Below, piece after piece: positions 1-10,699 of a stretch of 64,000 bases of DNA. The stretch spans positions 1,798,001 through 1,862,000 of the forward strand of contig CP099420.1 in NCBI GenBank assembly GCA_024114885.1, written 5' to 3'. Below the pieces are notes generated by a model, which did no database searches, was not told where the DNA came from, and worked only from the letters and a program-made list of their open reading frames with translations. The DNA comes from Septoria linicola (Eukaryota > Ascomycota > Dothideomycetes > Mycosphaerellales > Mycosphaerellaceae). Both the position numbers and the translations under genes were made by a program. Position 1 is the stretch's first letter, and each line of letters starts with the position of its first letter.

Positions 1-11
1 GATGGCAATAG

Positions 12-236
12 TACGACTGCACGACCAAGGCCTTCGCACAACGCTGTCAGCTGCTCGAGAGTGAAGACCAAGAACCTCTGATCAAAGCTTTTGGTATGTT
101 TGGACTTTGCCAGCAAGAGTACATTCCAAAGAGGGCAGCCAAATGTCTGACTGAGGAGGGGTTGAGAAAGAGGTATGAAGGGCTGATGGCGTTTATGAGA
201 ATTGCAGGAAAAGTGCCAGCGAGGAAACATGATTAA
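12..236 (+). CDS. 3' terminal exon of an unrecognised gene (partial)
   Basis: An open frame runs from just after a TAG at 9-11 to a TAA at 234-236 and gives about 74 residues, ending in KVPARKHD. The bases AATAG before it could be a splice acceptor, so this would be the last exon of a gene whose body lies left of the window. The peptide is mixed charged and hydrophobic, with a CQQEY-PKRAAKCL stretch, and reads like real protein rather than low-complexity sequence. I do not recognise the family. There is no Met near the start, which fits a 3' exon. The upstream splice site cannot be confirmed without the neighbouring sequence. Confidence 0.4.
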   Translation, partial: YDCTTKAFAQRCQLLESEDQEPLIKAFGMFGLCQQEYIPKRAAKCLTEEGLRKRYEGLMAFMRIAGKVPARKHD

Positions 237-2154
237 ACGGCTCGCTGCTCAAGCCGTGAAGTACTGTCCTCCATGCTCAGAGGAAGTGCAAAGCTCCATG
301 TGTCAACACAAGTACCACAGAGGCATGGAAAGTTATCAGAGACATGAGTTGTGCGAGAACGGCAACAATTGAAGATGAGTACAATTTCCAAACATCAAAA
401 AAACCCACTTCATTCAAACACCCTAGATACAAGTCCTCCAAGCACAAACAACACAGTCCATCTCCCCTTTGCCCGACCATCGAACCAGATCAGAAAAGCA
501 CCATCTAAGTACAAGCCGAATCCTTCCCACCATGCTGCGTGCAACACGTGAAGAACTCATCGCCACCGATCTGATCCACTGCAGTACGACAGTTACAATC
601 CGGGATACGCCACGCCGCCGTTTTGTCACTCTGTATTCACGACTTGATATTGTGACCCACATGGAGATCTCCACACTGAGACTGCTTGGACTGCTTGGAC
701 TGCGCTGGGTAGTAGTAGTAGTAGTAGCAGCAGGCGATTGCTTGGTCGTATGAGCTTGTCGTCTGCCCTGCGTCACACCTATACTCTGGTCGCGTGGTCG
801 CTCTCCAAAGACAGCAATGTCTCTGAGCAGTGAGGTCGTCACATGGCACATGTTGTGCCATTGGCATATAGTCCAGCCGAGCATCGCTCGAAGCTAAGTT
901 CTAAGCTTGGCGCACGACGTCTTGTACATCTCAGCGATGACGACAGAACAAAATCGTGATCGGCAGAGAGTGTCCAGAGTAGTCAGCAATAGAGAATAGC
1001 CTGATGGGCCTACTTCTCGGCTCTTGCTGCCGTGAAGGGATGTTTGCGTATGCCTCACGCGGCCCGAAGCTTCGGCGTTCACTTCAAACTTGCTCAGCGC
1101 AGACACCGAGCAGGGGTGTTCTCCGCATGATCGAGCATTTGGCGTACAAGATCGGCGAAGCCATGGCTTCTTTTGACCTCTTGTGATCGAGCATGGTAAC
1201 TTCATGAAGATAGTTGTGAATTTTCTGGTGGAAGTTGCGACGTGTAGCGAGCTTTAGTCTGTGAGCTGACGTGCATGAATCGAATGTAAGAGCTGCCGTT
1301 CAGTTCAGCCCTGAGTTGTTCCTCTTCGGCGTTTTCGTCGAATCCAAGTGGGACTTGGGGGCCTGAGGAGGAGCGCTAAGGTGACACACGCATTTACTTG
1401 TCTTAGTTGTCAAGCGCTTGTCAACATCGTCTTTCCAATGCCGCGAATGCCCGTCCAAGAATAACACCACGTGCTGTACATGCAAGCTCCCTGCTGAAGT
1501 TCTTGAAGTCTTCGAGTGACTGTGATCAAGCGTGTCCCTTAAGTCGAGCGAGCCGACTCTGGTCGAACGCCGGGCGAGGTTGGTATTAGCAAGCTTATGC
1601 GCCCAGGACGACACTACCATTCTCAGTACCTTTGTGGATTGTGCAACTAATTGCTTATACCGGCACCGCAGACCAATTGATTGTCTCTACGCAACATCGT
1701 GCTCGGCTCAACCGGTCAAGCAGTCTTTGTATCCAGGCTTCGCTCGACTTGATCAACAACAGCTCTATTGGCATTGGTGTCAATGCCGCCTTATGCTCTC
1801 TACTACTCGCGCGTGGCTGTCGACTCGCATGGCAGTCTGCTCCCACGTGGCAATGCTCGATGCCAAAGTGCTGAGGAGAGCGAGGCCAATGTCTCAAAGC
1901 ATATTCGACTTCGAGAGGACTAGAGTCGATCAGCCAGTAAGATTGTGCACGCGAGATGAGCTAGAATGGGCCAGACGGTGAATGCGACATCGACAGAGCT
2001 GTTCTTGATCACAGTAGAGGCAACCATAAAATGGTCGATAGCCGGCTGTCGTAAGTCACAAACCACAGACTCAAGCACTCCAACCTGCAACAGCACCTTC
2101 GTCCATACCCGTTAGCTCCAATCACCGACGAATCAAGACCTTCGATCCATCAAG
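237..2154. other. intergenic stretch with no supported gene
   Basis: Short overlapping frames occur on both strands, the longest about 150 codons, but most begin at non-ATG codons. None has a recognisable domain or convincing splice structure. A GTA microsatellite lies at 709-733. The last few hundred bases should hold the promoter and 5' leader of the secreted-peptide gene. Confidence 0.5.
709..733 (+). repeat. (GTA)n microsatellite
   Basis: About six uninterrupted GTA units are followed by CAG-type units. Just upstream (681-702) the decamer ACTGCTTGGA is repeated in tandem. It is a simple-sequence tract in non-coding DNA. Confidence 0.9.
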
Positions 2155-2591
2155 ATGAAGTTTGTCGCTATTGCCACAGCCATTCTGCCCTTGGCGTCTG
2201 CTCTACTCGTTGAGAAGCGCAGCACTGGACTACCCCAAGTGAATGCTGTGATTGATCTCGACGACCTGGACTTCCTGGATCTGGACGCAGAGCCAATCAA
2301 CGTACTCTCGATTCTCCATGACCTGCTCGATCAAGGTGAGAACCACAATAAGTGTTGAGCCATGCTCTTTAGCTGACTGAACGAATTGCAGGCGAGATTG
2401 ACATCCTTGGCGCCGACGACAAGGATCTCTCGAAACGCGCAAATGTTCCTTTTTTGAACTGCGGCAAATCTCGTGCCACACGATGTGCTCTGACTTCAGG
2501 CGGTGTGCTAGCCACGTGCATATGGGCAGCCATTGCTAAAGGCAAAGGCAGGTCCTGCTACCCTCTGAGAGCGAAGCGAAACAAATACTGA
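2155..2591 (+). CDS. small secreted Cys-containing peptide precursor with acidic pro-region and cationic C-terminal peptide
   Basis: Two exons, 2155-2335 and 2392-2591, flank a 56-bp intron (GTGAGA donor, GCTGAC branch, TTGCAG acceptor) and encode 126 residues. Residues 1 to about 17 form a signal peptide (MKF, hydrophobic core, ASA). A Glu-Lys-Arg follows at once, then a pro-region of about 54 residues very rich in Asp and Leu, then Ser-Lys-Arg, a second Kex2-type site. The remaining 50 residues contain no Asp or Glu, ten Lys or Arg, and four Cys spaced C-x7-C-x10-C-x12-C. This layout is typical of secreted, Kex2-processed peptides such as antimicrobial peptides, killer-type peptides or plant-interaction effectors. 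I recognise no family and its function is unknown. It lies about 4 kb from the transposon island. The splice model is supported by the reading frame and by all four Cys lying in exon 2. Confidence 0.7.
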
Positions 2592-2944
2592 CCATTGAGT
2601 AGATATGAAGGAGAACACGAAATGTGTCGCTGCTGCTGCGGCCTTTGGCACGATTCTGGTAAGTCTAGGCAAGCGGTCTTCCACTTTTGCATGTTTCCTG
2701 ACATCGATCATAGCCGACCGATTGCAAGTTATGTCTGGGATTCTAGTGAGGTGTTGCAGTCGAGTTGCCGTCAATTTCAAAAGTTTTGCGCGTTACGAGC
2801 GTTGTTGTTACTCCAGTGTTAATCGAAATGCGAACGAGGCCGGTTACCTCGGCAATTCTGGTATGGTGCATACCTTCTCGATTCGCTCAGCACATTTCGA
2901 AGCCGCATCTGATCACCTTTTGACAAAGCTATTATTGATACACA
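2592..2944. other. intergenic spacer upstream of the hydratase gene
   Basis: This 353-bp stretch separates two genes on the same strand. It presumably holds the 3' end of the peptide-gene transcript and the promoter of the hydratase gene. I see no conserved element in it. Confidence 0.5.
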
Positions 2945-4234
2945 ATGTCGAACGGCCAGCCAGTCCCGACCAATCTTCCGAGCTCTTACGCGAGTGTACC
3001 CTACACTGAAATCCGAATCTCGCATCATCCTGCTTCTTCGGCCGAGCCAACGCCGGTCTTGATATGTACTTTACACCGACCCAAGAACAACAATGCTTTC
3101 ACCGATATCATGACCGATGAGCTCGAGCACTTTTTCGGATTAGCTAGCATTGACGATCGGGTCAAATGCATCGTTATGACTGGCCATGGAAAGATGTTCT
3201 GTGCCGGCCAAGATTTGCAGCAAGGCTTCAAACTGCAGGGCAACGGTAAAAACGAGACTGACAAGACGCATCGTGATGGGTAAGTTCGACTTCGTGTGGC
3301 GTGTATGAGCGAGCTGGCCCTGCCATTTCCGTGCTTTTGCTCATCATATAAACCTCTCGCTCGTGGCTCGGGCGGCCACGGCCAATACGGTTTGGCCTGC
3401 CCAACGCAATTCAGACCTGAAGATGGTGGAATACGATCGCTGACGTTCTGTGTTGCGCAGTGGTGGCCGGGTGTCGCTAGCGATTCACAACTGTACGAAG
3501 CCGACAATCGCTGCGATCAATGGTCATGCAGTAGGTGTAGGCATTACTATGACTTTAGCCTGCGTGATGAGAGTGGTGTGGTCCAAGGCCAAGATTGGCT
3601 TCGTCTTCTCGCAACGCGGAGTCGTCATGGAGGGTTGCTCATCGTTCGTAAAAGCATCTGCTGGAAGGCATCTTCCCTACTGGTGTCTCTGCCTTAATCG
3701 TCGATGCTGTGGCATTAGATGCTCAAAGCGGAGTGGCAGTCTGACATATGTCTGAGACATTGCTGACCTTCCATCTATTAATTTAGATTCTTCCTGCCCC
3801 GCCTCATCGGCCATGCTCGTACATTGCAGCTCGTGACTACAGGCGCAACAATCCCGGCCACCGCAAAACAGCTCGATGGCCTCTTCTCGGACCTATGCGA
3901 TCGACAAGAAGACGTACTGCCCAAGGCGTTAGAAATCGCTGATGGCATCGCCTCAAACACTTCGACTGTCAGTACGTACATGATCCGAGAAATGCTATGG
4001 CGTGGACCCAGTAGCGCGGAGGAAGCCCACCTCCTGGAGAGCCGAGTGATGGGGCACATGCGAGGTAGTGCAGATAACGACGAGGCCGTGGCCGCGTTCC
4101 TGGAGAAGAGGAAGGCAGTCTTCACAGCTACCATGCAGCACGACTCTCCGCCCGTGCACCCGTGGTTTACACCAGTCAACACCAAGAATCCAGCAGTCGC
4201 GAATCTGGCAACGACAGGCAAGCCAAGGCTCTAG
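2945..4234 (+). CDS. enoyl-CoA hydratase/isomerase (crotonase family), probably peroxisomal
   Basis: Three exons, 2945-3279, 3461-3643 and 3787-4234, give 321 residues. Intron 1 has GTAAGT and a CTGAC branch. Intron 2 uses the weak donor GTTCGT but restores the conserved run around SSFFLPRLIG exactly. The crotonase fold is clear: an NNAFTD-type start of the core, the oxyanion-hole segment MFCAGQDL in exon 1, INGHAVGVGITMTL in exon 2, and a GVVMEG segment supplying an acidic residue. The C-terminus Pro-Arg-Leu resembles a PTS1 signal, so peroxisomal import is likely. Known relatives act in beta-oxidation of unsaturated fatty acids (enoyl-CoA hydratase or delta3,delta2-isomerase); related enzymes also sit in some host-selective toxin pathways, but no such cluster surrounds this gene. 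The exact reaction cannot be told from sequence. It converges on the pICln-like gene, with 107 bp between stop codons. Confidence 0.85.
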
Positions 4235-4341
4235 TCATGTAATTGCGTTGATCGAGTTCGTCAAGAACATCCAAATAGCATTAGTCTAGGCAAAATCCGC
4301 GGTCCGTCGTCTGTGGAGGTTCCTTCCTGTCGTTTGACGCA

Positions 4342-5258
4342 TTACTGTTCAGTCGCCCGCCACTTGCTCTCGTCTTCTCGCTCCACGCCAGCTTCGGCTG
4401 CAGTGCGCGTCCGTCCTGCACCCTCGCCCAATGGCTCTTGCACGCCATCGGCATCTGCACCTTCCTCCTCTTCACCTCCAACAAAAGTCACACCTTCCGG
4501 CATCCTGAAGTTTCCATCCGCGTCCATAAATTGATCCATGTTCTCACTCGTGATCCACCCAGTCGCTCCTGGCGCGGTCTCGTCAAAAATAGGCTCCCCA
4601 TCTTCACCTTCCTCGCCAGGCATGGGTGGGTCAGGATTGAGCTCCTGACAATCGGCTATCGCCTTATACAGCGCAGTGGTTGCATCGTTGCTTGGTGTGG
4701 TTCCGTTGGTGCCGTTCACACTACCAGCGGTCGCCTGAGCATCTGCCGCACCACGTTGGACAGTGCGAGCGAAGATCTTCAGCTGGAAGTACTCGAGATC
4801 GTCGTCGGCCGTGTCTGCATCGGAGAGATTCAGTTCGAGAAGGACCGCATCGCCGTCGATTGCCGTAATGGTGATGGCGGGATACAGGATGCGGCATCCT
4901 GCGTTCTCCGACGGCGCGTACAGAATCAAGTGCCTGTTTCGAGTCTGAGCATAGTGCTAGAATAGATGCGTTTGGAAATGTAGACATACTTTGAGGTGAC
5001 CCACACATCGATGTTGTCAATTCTAATGTTGCCATCTTGCGGAGTCGTGTCATGGACAGGATGAGTCAATGCTCTCAGCGAAGCATGTTTCTGCTGTGCA
5101 GCAAGAGGCAGATTGATGTATGTTTGTGGAGCATGAATATGTAGCACCGGCTTTGCGTTGAAGAAGGTGCCCGGTGTCTGTTCGTGATGTTCCCTCAGCG
5201 GCGTGAACTTGTCCACGCTGGGCCGGTCTTGAGCCCCAATCTGCTCCAGTGCTGCCAT
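4342..5258 (-). CDS. pICln/Lot5-like methylosome chaperone (chloride conductance regulatory protein family)
   Basis: Exons 5258-4990 and 4933-4342 join across a 56-bp intron (GTATGT...ACAG) to give 286 residues. Residues about 60-130 form the PH-like core, with IDVWVTSKHLILYAP followed by a YPAITITAI strand typical of pICln. A Gly-Asn-Thr-rich insert follows, then the acidic tail (EEGEDGE and GEEEEG) that in this family binds basic Sm proteins. Family role: the methylosome subunit pICln gathers Sm proteins for arginine methylation and snRNP assembly; yeast Lot5 is a relative. Start and intron are well supported because splicing restores the conserved core. The chloride-channel name is historical. 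The gene appears complete and ordinary. Confidence 0.8.
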
Positions 5259-6520
5259 TGTATTGTATCAGTGATGCTTGGACGTAGCCGATGGGGAAAG
5301 CTTCACGACAACAGAAAGAGCACCAGCCGGCAGAAAGATCCAGCGAACCTTATTTCAGCCTTGTCCACTCGGATGCCAAGCCTTTTCTGCTGACTCCATC
5401 CTGACTCTGCTTGCTCCTGTGCTTCTTCACCATGACACGACTTGCATAAACGTCTTGTCCGCATGGAGAGGAACCATCCGACTGGGTCCGCGGACTATTA
5501 ACCACGGCAATTCCATACTCACTAAGCTTTCATCACACGGCAACAACCACAGAGTAACCATGGCACACGCGCCTTGAGAGCCGATGATATGGCGGCGTCA
5601 GTCGTGTGATAGCATCGTTTACGGATCTCGAGTGATTGGGCATACCCAGGACCCTGTCAGTCACCTGTACGGAGCACACAATCGTGCTGCCCCGGGCGTC
5701 GTGACACCCAGCAACGAATGATGAGCAAGTCATGCCGATCTTCAAGCATACATCTACATCTCGAGATCCTGAAGATCTCAATCAACAAGTCTCAAAGCAT
5801 GACTTGTGATCCCGAAGACTTGGAACAGCGGGTTCTTTACTTGCCCTAAACCCGGCGCATGAACTACGCTCAAGCTAGTTTGACACGCAACACGCATCGC
5901 GTCGGACCAGCCATCGGCATCGTTCATCTCTGGAGAGCCATTGCTGGCCGGCTTTAGCAGCATTCAGGTCCGTGCCGTGGTCAAGGTCTATATGTGGTAA
6001 CCTCACGGCAACGACAGCTATAGCTGAGCACCACGTCTGCGAACGACTAGGCAGATGAAAACTGCAGACATACTCGTGTCGTGTATTGTGATATACTACA
6101 TCACTATGCTGAGCTTCAAGTGTGTAGAGAGCTTTGATACGATCTCTGTACCCTCAAGCAGCCTACTAAGACTGGCGGTCCTATGATCTTCGATCTACGA
6201 TTTCCCATACGGATGTGGTTCATGCTTGCTACAACGAACTCAACGCCTTCCAAGACATCGTCTGCTCTACCGTATGCCTCGAGGATGCACTCATTGGCAT
6301 CGCCTTTCAGCAATACCCCAGAGAAGCTGTGTTGGACCTCATCAGCCCATGTTCTCTTCCCTATCCTAGCGCTGGGGTCCTCAACTGCCGTGTCAGTAAT
6401 TCCTCGATGAGAAGTGCCCGCTCGTTCGATCTGAAATGCCTCCGGAGTCCTCGCACTATTCAGCCGCTCGCTCGGGGCCGCTTTGTTGGCTTAATCCAAA
6501 CGCTTTAGTCGCTGCCCATC
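5259..6520. other. intergenic stretch between pICln-like gene and the exonuclease relict
   Basis: No gene is supported. A minus-strand frame of about 130 codons is open from about 6,505 to 6,116, just downstream of the relict stop codon, but it has no early Met and no recognised motif. The right part would be the 3' flank of the interrupted exonuclease gene before the hAT insertion. Confidence 0.45.
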
Positions 6521-6670
6521 TCAATTCTTGCGCTGTTCGCTTCTGAGGGGAAGACGTGTGAGTGCAGTTGGAGCCGTTGAGCGCTGCGCGCCCATGAAGC
6601 CAGGTGTACGAGTGGGACCTAGCTGTTGCTGTGGACGTGGCTTACCTGGACCAAGGGGCTTGCTTGGGGC
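6521..6670 (-). pseudogene. severed 3' end of exonuclease paralogue 1
   Basis: On the minus strand the 8-bp hAT duplication (6,670-6,663) is followed in frame by 46 more codons and a TGA at 6,523-6,521. When one copy of the duplication is kept, this joins the reading frame that ends at 23,313 without any shift (860 + 142 nt = 334 codons). The tail is rich in Pro, Gln, Arg and Thr and continues the Ala/Lys-rich C-terminal extension of the protein. It is therefore the original C-terminus, now 16.6 kb from its gene. The duplication falls inside a Ser codon. Confidence 0.85.
6663..6670. repeat. hAT target-site duplication, left copy (CTTGGGGC)
   Basis: This is identical to 23,313-23,320. Eight bases is the usual duplication length of hAT transposons. 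It directly abuts the left terminal inverted repeat. Confidence 0.92.
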
Positions 6671-6692
6671 CAGACTGGTCCACAAGTAAGTA
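6671..6692 (+). repeat. hAT left terminal inverted repeat
   Basis: It starts CAGACTGGTC and matches the reverse complement of 23,291-23,312 at 19 of 22 positions; the first ten bases are identical. A CAG start is common in hAT elements. Confidence 0.85.
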
Positions 6693-6800
6693 ACGCAAGT
6701 GAAGATACCTTCACTTGCTTACTTGCCATTTAGTACTCTCGCTGCTTACTTGTCAAGTGAGTAAGACAATCTCTACTCACTTGCACAAGCCTTACTTGCT
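6693..6800. repeat. hAT left subterminal repeat zone
   Basis: The motif ACTTGC/GCAAGT and its variants (ACTTGT, CAAGTGAG, TTACTTGC) recur many times in about 100 bp on both strands. Arrays of short subterminal motifs are known transposase-binding regions in hAT elements. The same motif fills the right end. Confidence 0.7.
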
Positions 6801-6879
6801 CGGTGACGCTAGCTATAAGCGGTAGTGTATTACGAATAAATACTAGTCTATCTCAACCGTATTAGTGCTATCTACTATT

Positions 6880-9817
6880 ACTATTACTACCGTAGGTGTT
6901 ATTAGCTACGCAATACGCCTAAATAGCGTACTAGTTAGTATAATGAAACCGCTGTTTATCTATAACTTTAGAGTAACTAAATATCGTATAGTTTTACTAT
7001 ACAACTATCGTCTACGTAGTTATAATACGTCGCTAGTAACGCTAAATTGTCGCTTAGGCTCGTTACTTATTACCGGACAGGTATATATATCTAACGCTAT
7101 TTATACTAGGCTTAGCTATTATCGTCTCTTTTTAATCTAGTAAGGTATTAGTAACTAGCTTATATTAAGTTCAACTACCTTCTTCCGCTTCTTACTATAG
7201 TACTATATATACTCGTCTATAGCCGTATTATTATCGCTATCGCTATCGCTATTGTTATTAATTACAAGCGAGTAGATAATATAGTAAGCGGCTATACTAG
7301 GAGCGCGTAGACCGACTATCGACGTAGGAGGCCTCCTATACTTATCTTTATATATATTCTATAGCCGTTAGATAGTAGCCTTAGTCCTTACGATCTAATC
7401 TTTATCGTTACTAGCCTATCGTTATTATTTATCTAGTTTCTTAATAAACTACTATTTTATATTTAGATAGAGTACTACTATAGCTACGTAAATAGGCGTT
7501 TCGTCTATCTTAGTAAAGTAATCGTTATACTTAGTCTAACTAAGCTTAATACTAGCGCGGAAGTACTATTATATAGTAAGTTAGTTAGATAGGTCGTTCT
7601 ATATATTAGCTTTAGTACGTAGTTATCGTTATTGTTCGCTATCGACACGCTATTTACGCTTCGGTAGTTAGAGGTTATTATCGATTAGATACTAGATAAT
7701 AAGCGCTTTAAAGTAACTTATTAGTACCTCTATTACTAGTAGTACTTACTAAATAGTACTAAACTTGCCGCCGCTAGTACCCTATAGTGTCTTTATTACT
7801 ATCTTTAATAGCTAGAGGATCTCGCGATACTATTTAATTATATACTAATTATCGTCTATTAATTAATTATAGACGATAGAAGGCTCTAGCTTTATATAGT
7901 ACCTATTAGGGTGTTTCTTAGTCTACTTCTATATAGCTATATACTACTTATCTACCTCTTGTTCGTAGTACTTATTAATAGCGGCTCTAAGCTTTAATAT
8001 ACGCTTAGAGCTGTCGTCGAATAAGTGCTAGCGCGTATATACGTTATATAATAGACGATATATATCCTTATCGCTCTCTACCTTAAATAGAGCTACCTTA
8101 GTAAGCTATAGTCGTTCTACCTCCTCCTATGCCTATAGTAAACGATCAAGATAATAGAGCGTATTATAAAGCTTACTAATTAGTCTATAGCGACGCTAAT
8201 ATAGTAGTATTATATCCTTAAACGTTAGTCTATTAGTAGCTATATTAATAGCTTTAGATTCAAGTACTTCTAGATCTTTACTAGTTAGCGTAGCCTATCT
8301 AACGAGGTTAAATATATAGCCTATATAGCGTAGCTAATTCTAGTATTTATCGAAGCCGTATTCCTACGTAAGGTACTTAATTACCTTAGGGTTGTTACTA
8401 GCGTTATTAGAGATAAAGTAACTAACTTTATCGTATAGGTTATAGTATACTATTACCTCTACTATAGTCTCTACAATATTATAGCTAGTATAACGGCCCT
8501 TCTACCTTAGTAGATCTAGTAATATTGTCCTTAGTTAACCTTCTATAGAGATAAAGTATATAATAATACTAAGTAATACTAGTTTGTTTTTAGACGTCTA
8601 TAGGTCGAATAAGAAGCTAATTCTCGTAATAGCGGCTACTAAATCCTCTATAATATAGCCGAGTTGTCTATCGAATACTATTACTATCTTAGAGCTCGTA
8701 GTTTAGTATAAAGGAATAAATCGGTAGTAACGAGGTTAGAGGTAGGATAGGAGCGCTCTAAAGGCTAGTAAATCGTACTTACGGAAGGTAATATTGTCTA
8801 TAATTAGCTATATATATAGTAACGTAAGGAAGTCGTCTATATCGAATTTAATAGCTATATTATTATTAACGCTCTAAGGCGTTACGTGCCTATCTATAGG
8901 CTTATGCCGCTTACTTAAAGGTGTCTCTAGTAGCCTCTTACCTTCCTTATATATACTATATACTTACCTTAAGTATACTCCTACTAAAGATATCGATTTG
9001 TCTACGTCGTAGAGACTAGCCTATTTACTACGTATCTACGCCTTCTAAGAGTAGTAGATCTTATATACCTAAACTACCTTTTTACGCGCGTTCTATAGCC
9101 GCTAGCTATACGTAAAGACCTATAAAGTAATCTAAGTATCGTCTATCGGCCAAGAGTATACTAGTAATCGTTCGAAGTCTAGTTAGTCGAGTAATTCGGT
9201 ATTATTATCGTATTTATGTTTTATAAGGCGTTTAAAGAGTATAGGCTACGAAGCTTATATAGACGCGTTATCGTCTACCTACGTAGCTAATTCTAATAGT
9301 ATAGACTCTAAGTCGGTACTAATTACTAAAGATAGGTCTAATACTAATTCCGTATCTATACTATACTCTATAATAGCGTTATTATTATTACGCTAGTATT
9401 TAGAGTTATTAGTGTCGCTCTTAGTTAATACCTCTATATCTCTATAAGCCGATAACTTATAACCCTAAGACTAGACTAAACTTACTTTAACTTACTAGCG
9501 CGCTATATAATACCCGTTTTAGAATATATTAATTTGCCTATTAGATTCAGCGTAAGCTGTTTAGTAACGATAGGTGTTTTAAGACGATATAAAGATATAT
9601 CTATAGTAGTAGATATAGTTTCTCTATTAGCTAGAAAGTAATAGTCTACTAATAATAAAATACGATAAGAAAATAAGCTTAAAGTTTTAGTACTAGAACT
9701 ATATAAATATAGAGATGTTTTTATATAGAAATTTAGCTAACTATCTAAGCTCTATTTTGTACCGCTAAGCTTATCTATCTAATATATTCTAGTAATGTTA
9801 TTTAAAGTAGAAGAAAC
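6880..9817 (-). pseudogene. hAT transposase, C-terminal half (RIP-degraded)
   Basis: Reading the minus strand through stops gives hAT features. One is a segment like VLHPNIKWRFIEKLD near 7,450. Next comes a charged stretch of serines, aspartates and asparagines near 7,240. Last is the dimerisation block with SNEPxRQFS at about 6,985-7,100. Many codons that should be CAG, CAA or TGG are now TAG or TAA. The frame is interrupted at 9,817 by the copia insertion and resumes at 22,429. Domain assignment rests on motif recognition only. Confidence 0.7.
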
Positions 9818-9822
9818 TATAC
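9818..9822. repeat. outer copia target-site duplication, left copy (TATAC)
   Basis: Identical to 22,424-22,428. Five bases is the normal copia integrase stagger. Confidence 0.85.
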
Positions 9823-10099
9823 TATTAAAAGTAGAGAGCGTATTATATACTATATAATGTCTAGGAGGGTATAGCGTAGTAAAGAAGAATAGGGGATTAA
9901 TCTTAAACTAACTTATATATATAGTATAGTAGTAATATACTAGGAACTAAATACAAAGTTAATTAAGTTAGTTATCTAAGAAGAGAAGAAGGAGAAGTAA
10001 GATATACCTCTTACTAAGCCTTAAGTAGATGCCTTAGGTATCTAGAACTATGCTTAGATATCTATATCTAGACTAACTATCTAGGATATATTCTTAATA
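9823..10099 (-). repeat. outer copia 3' LTR
   Basis: 277 bp. On the plus strand it begins TATTAAAAGT and ends TTCTTAATA, RIP-altered forms of TG...CA. It pairs with 22,147-22,423. The purine-rich AGTAGGAG abuts it on the internal side (minus strand), a likely polypurine tract. Confidence 0.9.
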
Positions 10100-10699
10100 C
10101 TCCTACTTATATTATATAGTTAGATCTTTTAATAGATTATCTATAGTACTTAAATACTAGTCCTAATCTTAATTAGTTATTAAGTACTTACTTTTTAGAC
10201 TAATAACTAGATAGTACTAACTATTAATCTAACAAACTTTCTATACTACTATCTCCTATAAAAAGGTAAAAGAAATACCTTCTATAAGATCTTCCTTCTC
10301 TCTTATATAAGAGTAGATTATTTAGGACATAGACTATCTAGTAAGTTACCCCTATCCTTTCTTATAGCTAATTCTAATAGCTCTCTAGATTCCTTATAGC
10401 CTAGTCTCCTACTTAGTTATATTCTATATAGCTTCTTAGTTCCCTAATAGCCTTTAGGGTATACTATTCTTAGCTATAGGGATCTTATATTAAGCTAGGG
10501 AGTAGAGTAACTATATACTAGTAGAGGAGATAATAGCTACTATAGAGGAGGTCTTTAATATTAACTAGTACTTGGCCTTAGAGGGTGTCTAGTTTAGCTA
10601 GGTACTATATAGTAATATTATAGTTAGTAATAGGTCTAATATTAGTAAGGGTATTTAGGACTTTATAAAGTCTAACTAAGGAGGAGTTAAGTAACTAAA

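Noticed and set aside
423..884. Minus-strand frame of 153 codons over the GTA repeat
   Set aside because: Composition is driven by the microsatellite (poly-Thr) and no domain is seen.
1532..1981. Plus-strand frame of 149 codons
   Set aside because: Starts at GTG, has no motif, and overlaps frames of similar length on the other strand.
6116..6505. Minus-strand frame open for about 130 codons just downstream of the exonuclease relict
   Set aside because: It has no early Met, no recognised motif and no splice connection; the relict ends at its own TGA (6,523-6,521). Too weak to call.
6609..6622. CAG/GTAAGC-like splice donor in the exonuclease relict
   Set aside because: Once the two bases between the duplication and the flank were counted correctly, the frame reads straight through to the TGA, so no intron is needed.
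6865..7140. Plus-strand frame of 91 codons at the island edge
   Set aside because: It is the antisense shadow of the hAT transposase C-terminus, which reads correctly on the minus strand.
7220..7260. CGCTATCGCTATCGC tract considered as a possible CRISPR-like or regulatory repeat
   Set aside because: It is the antisense of Ser/Asp codons in the hAT transposase, with no spaced-repeat structure. No CRISPR array or tRNA gene was seen in the window.
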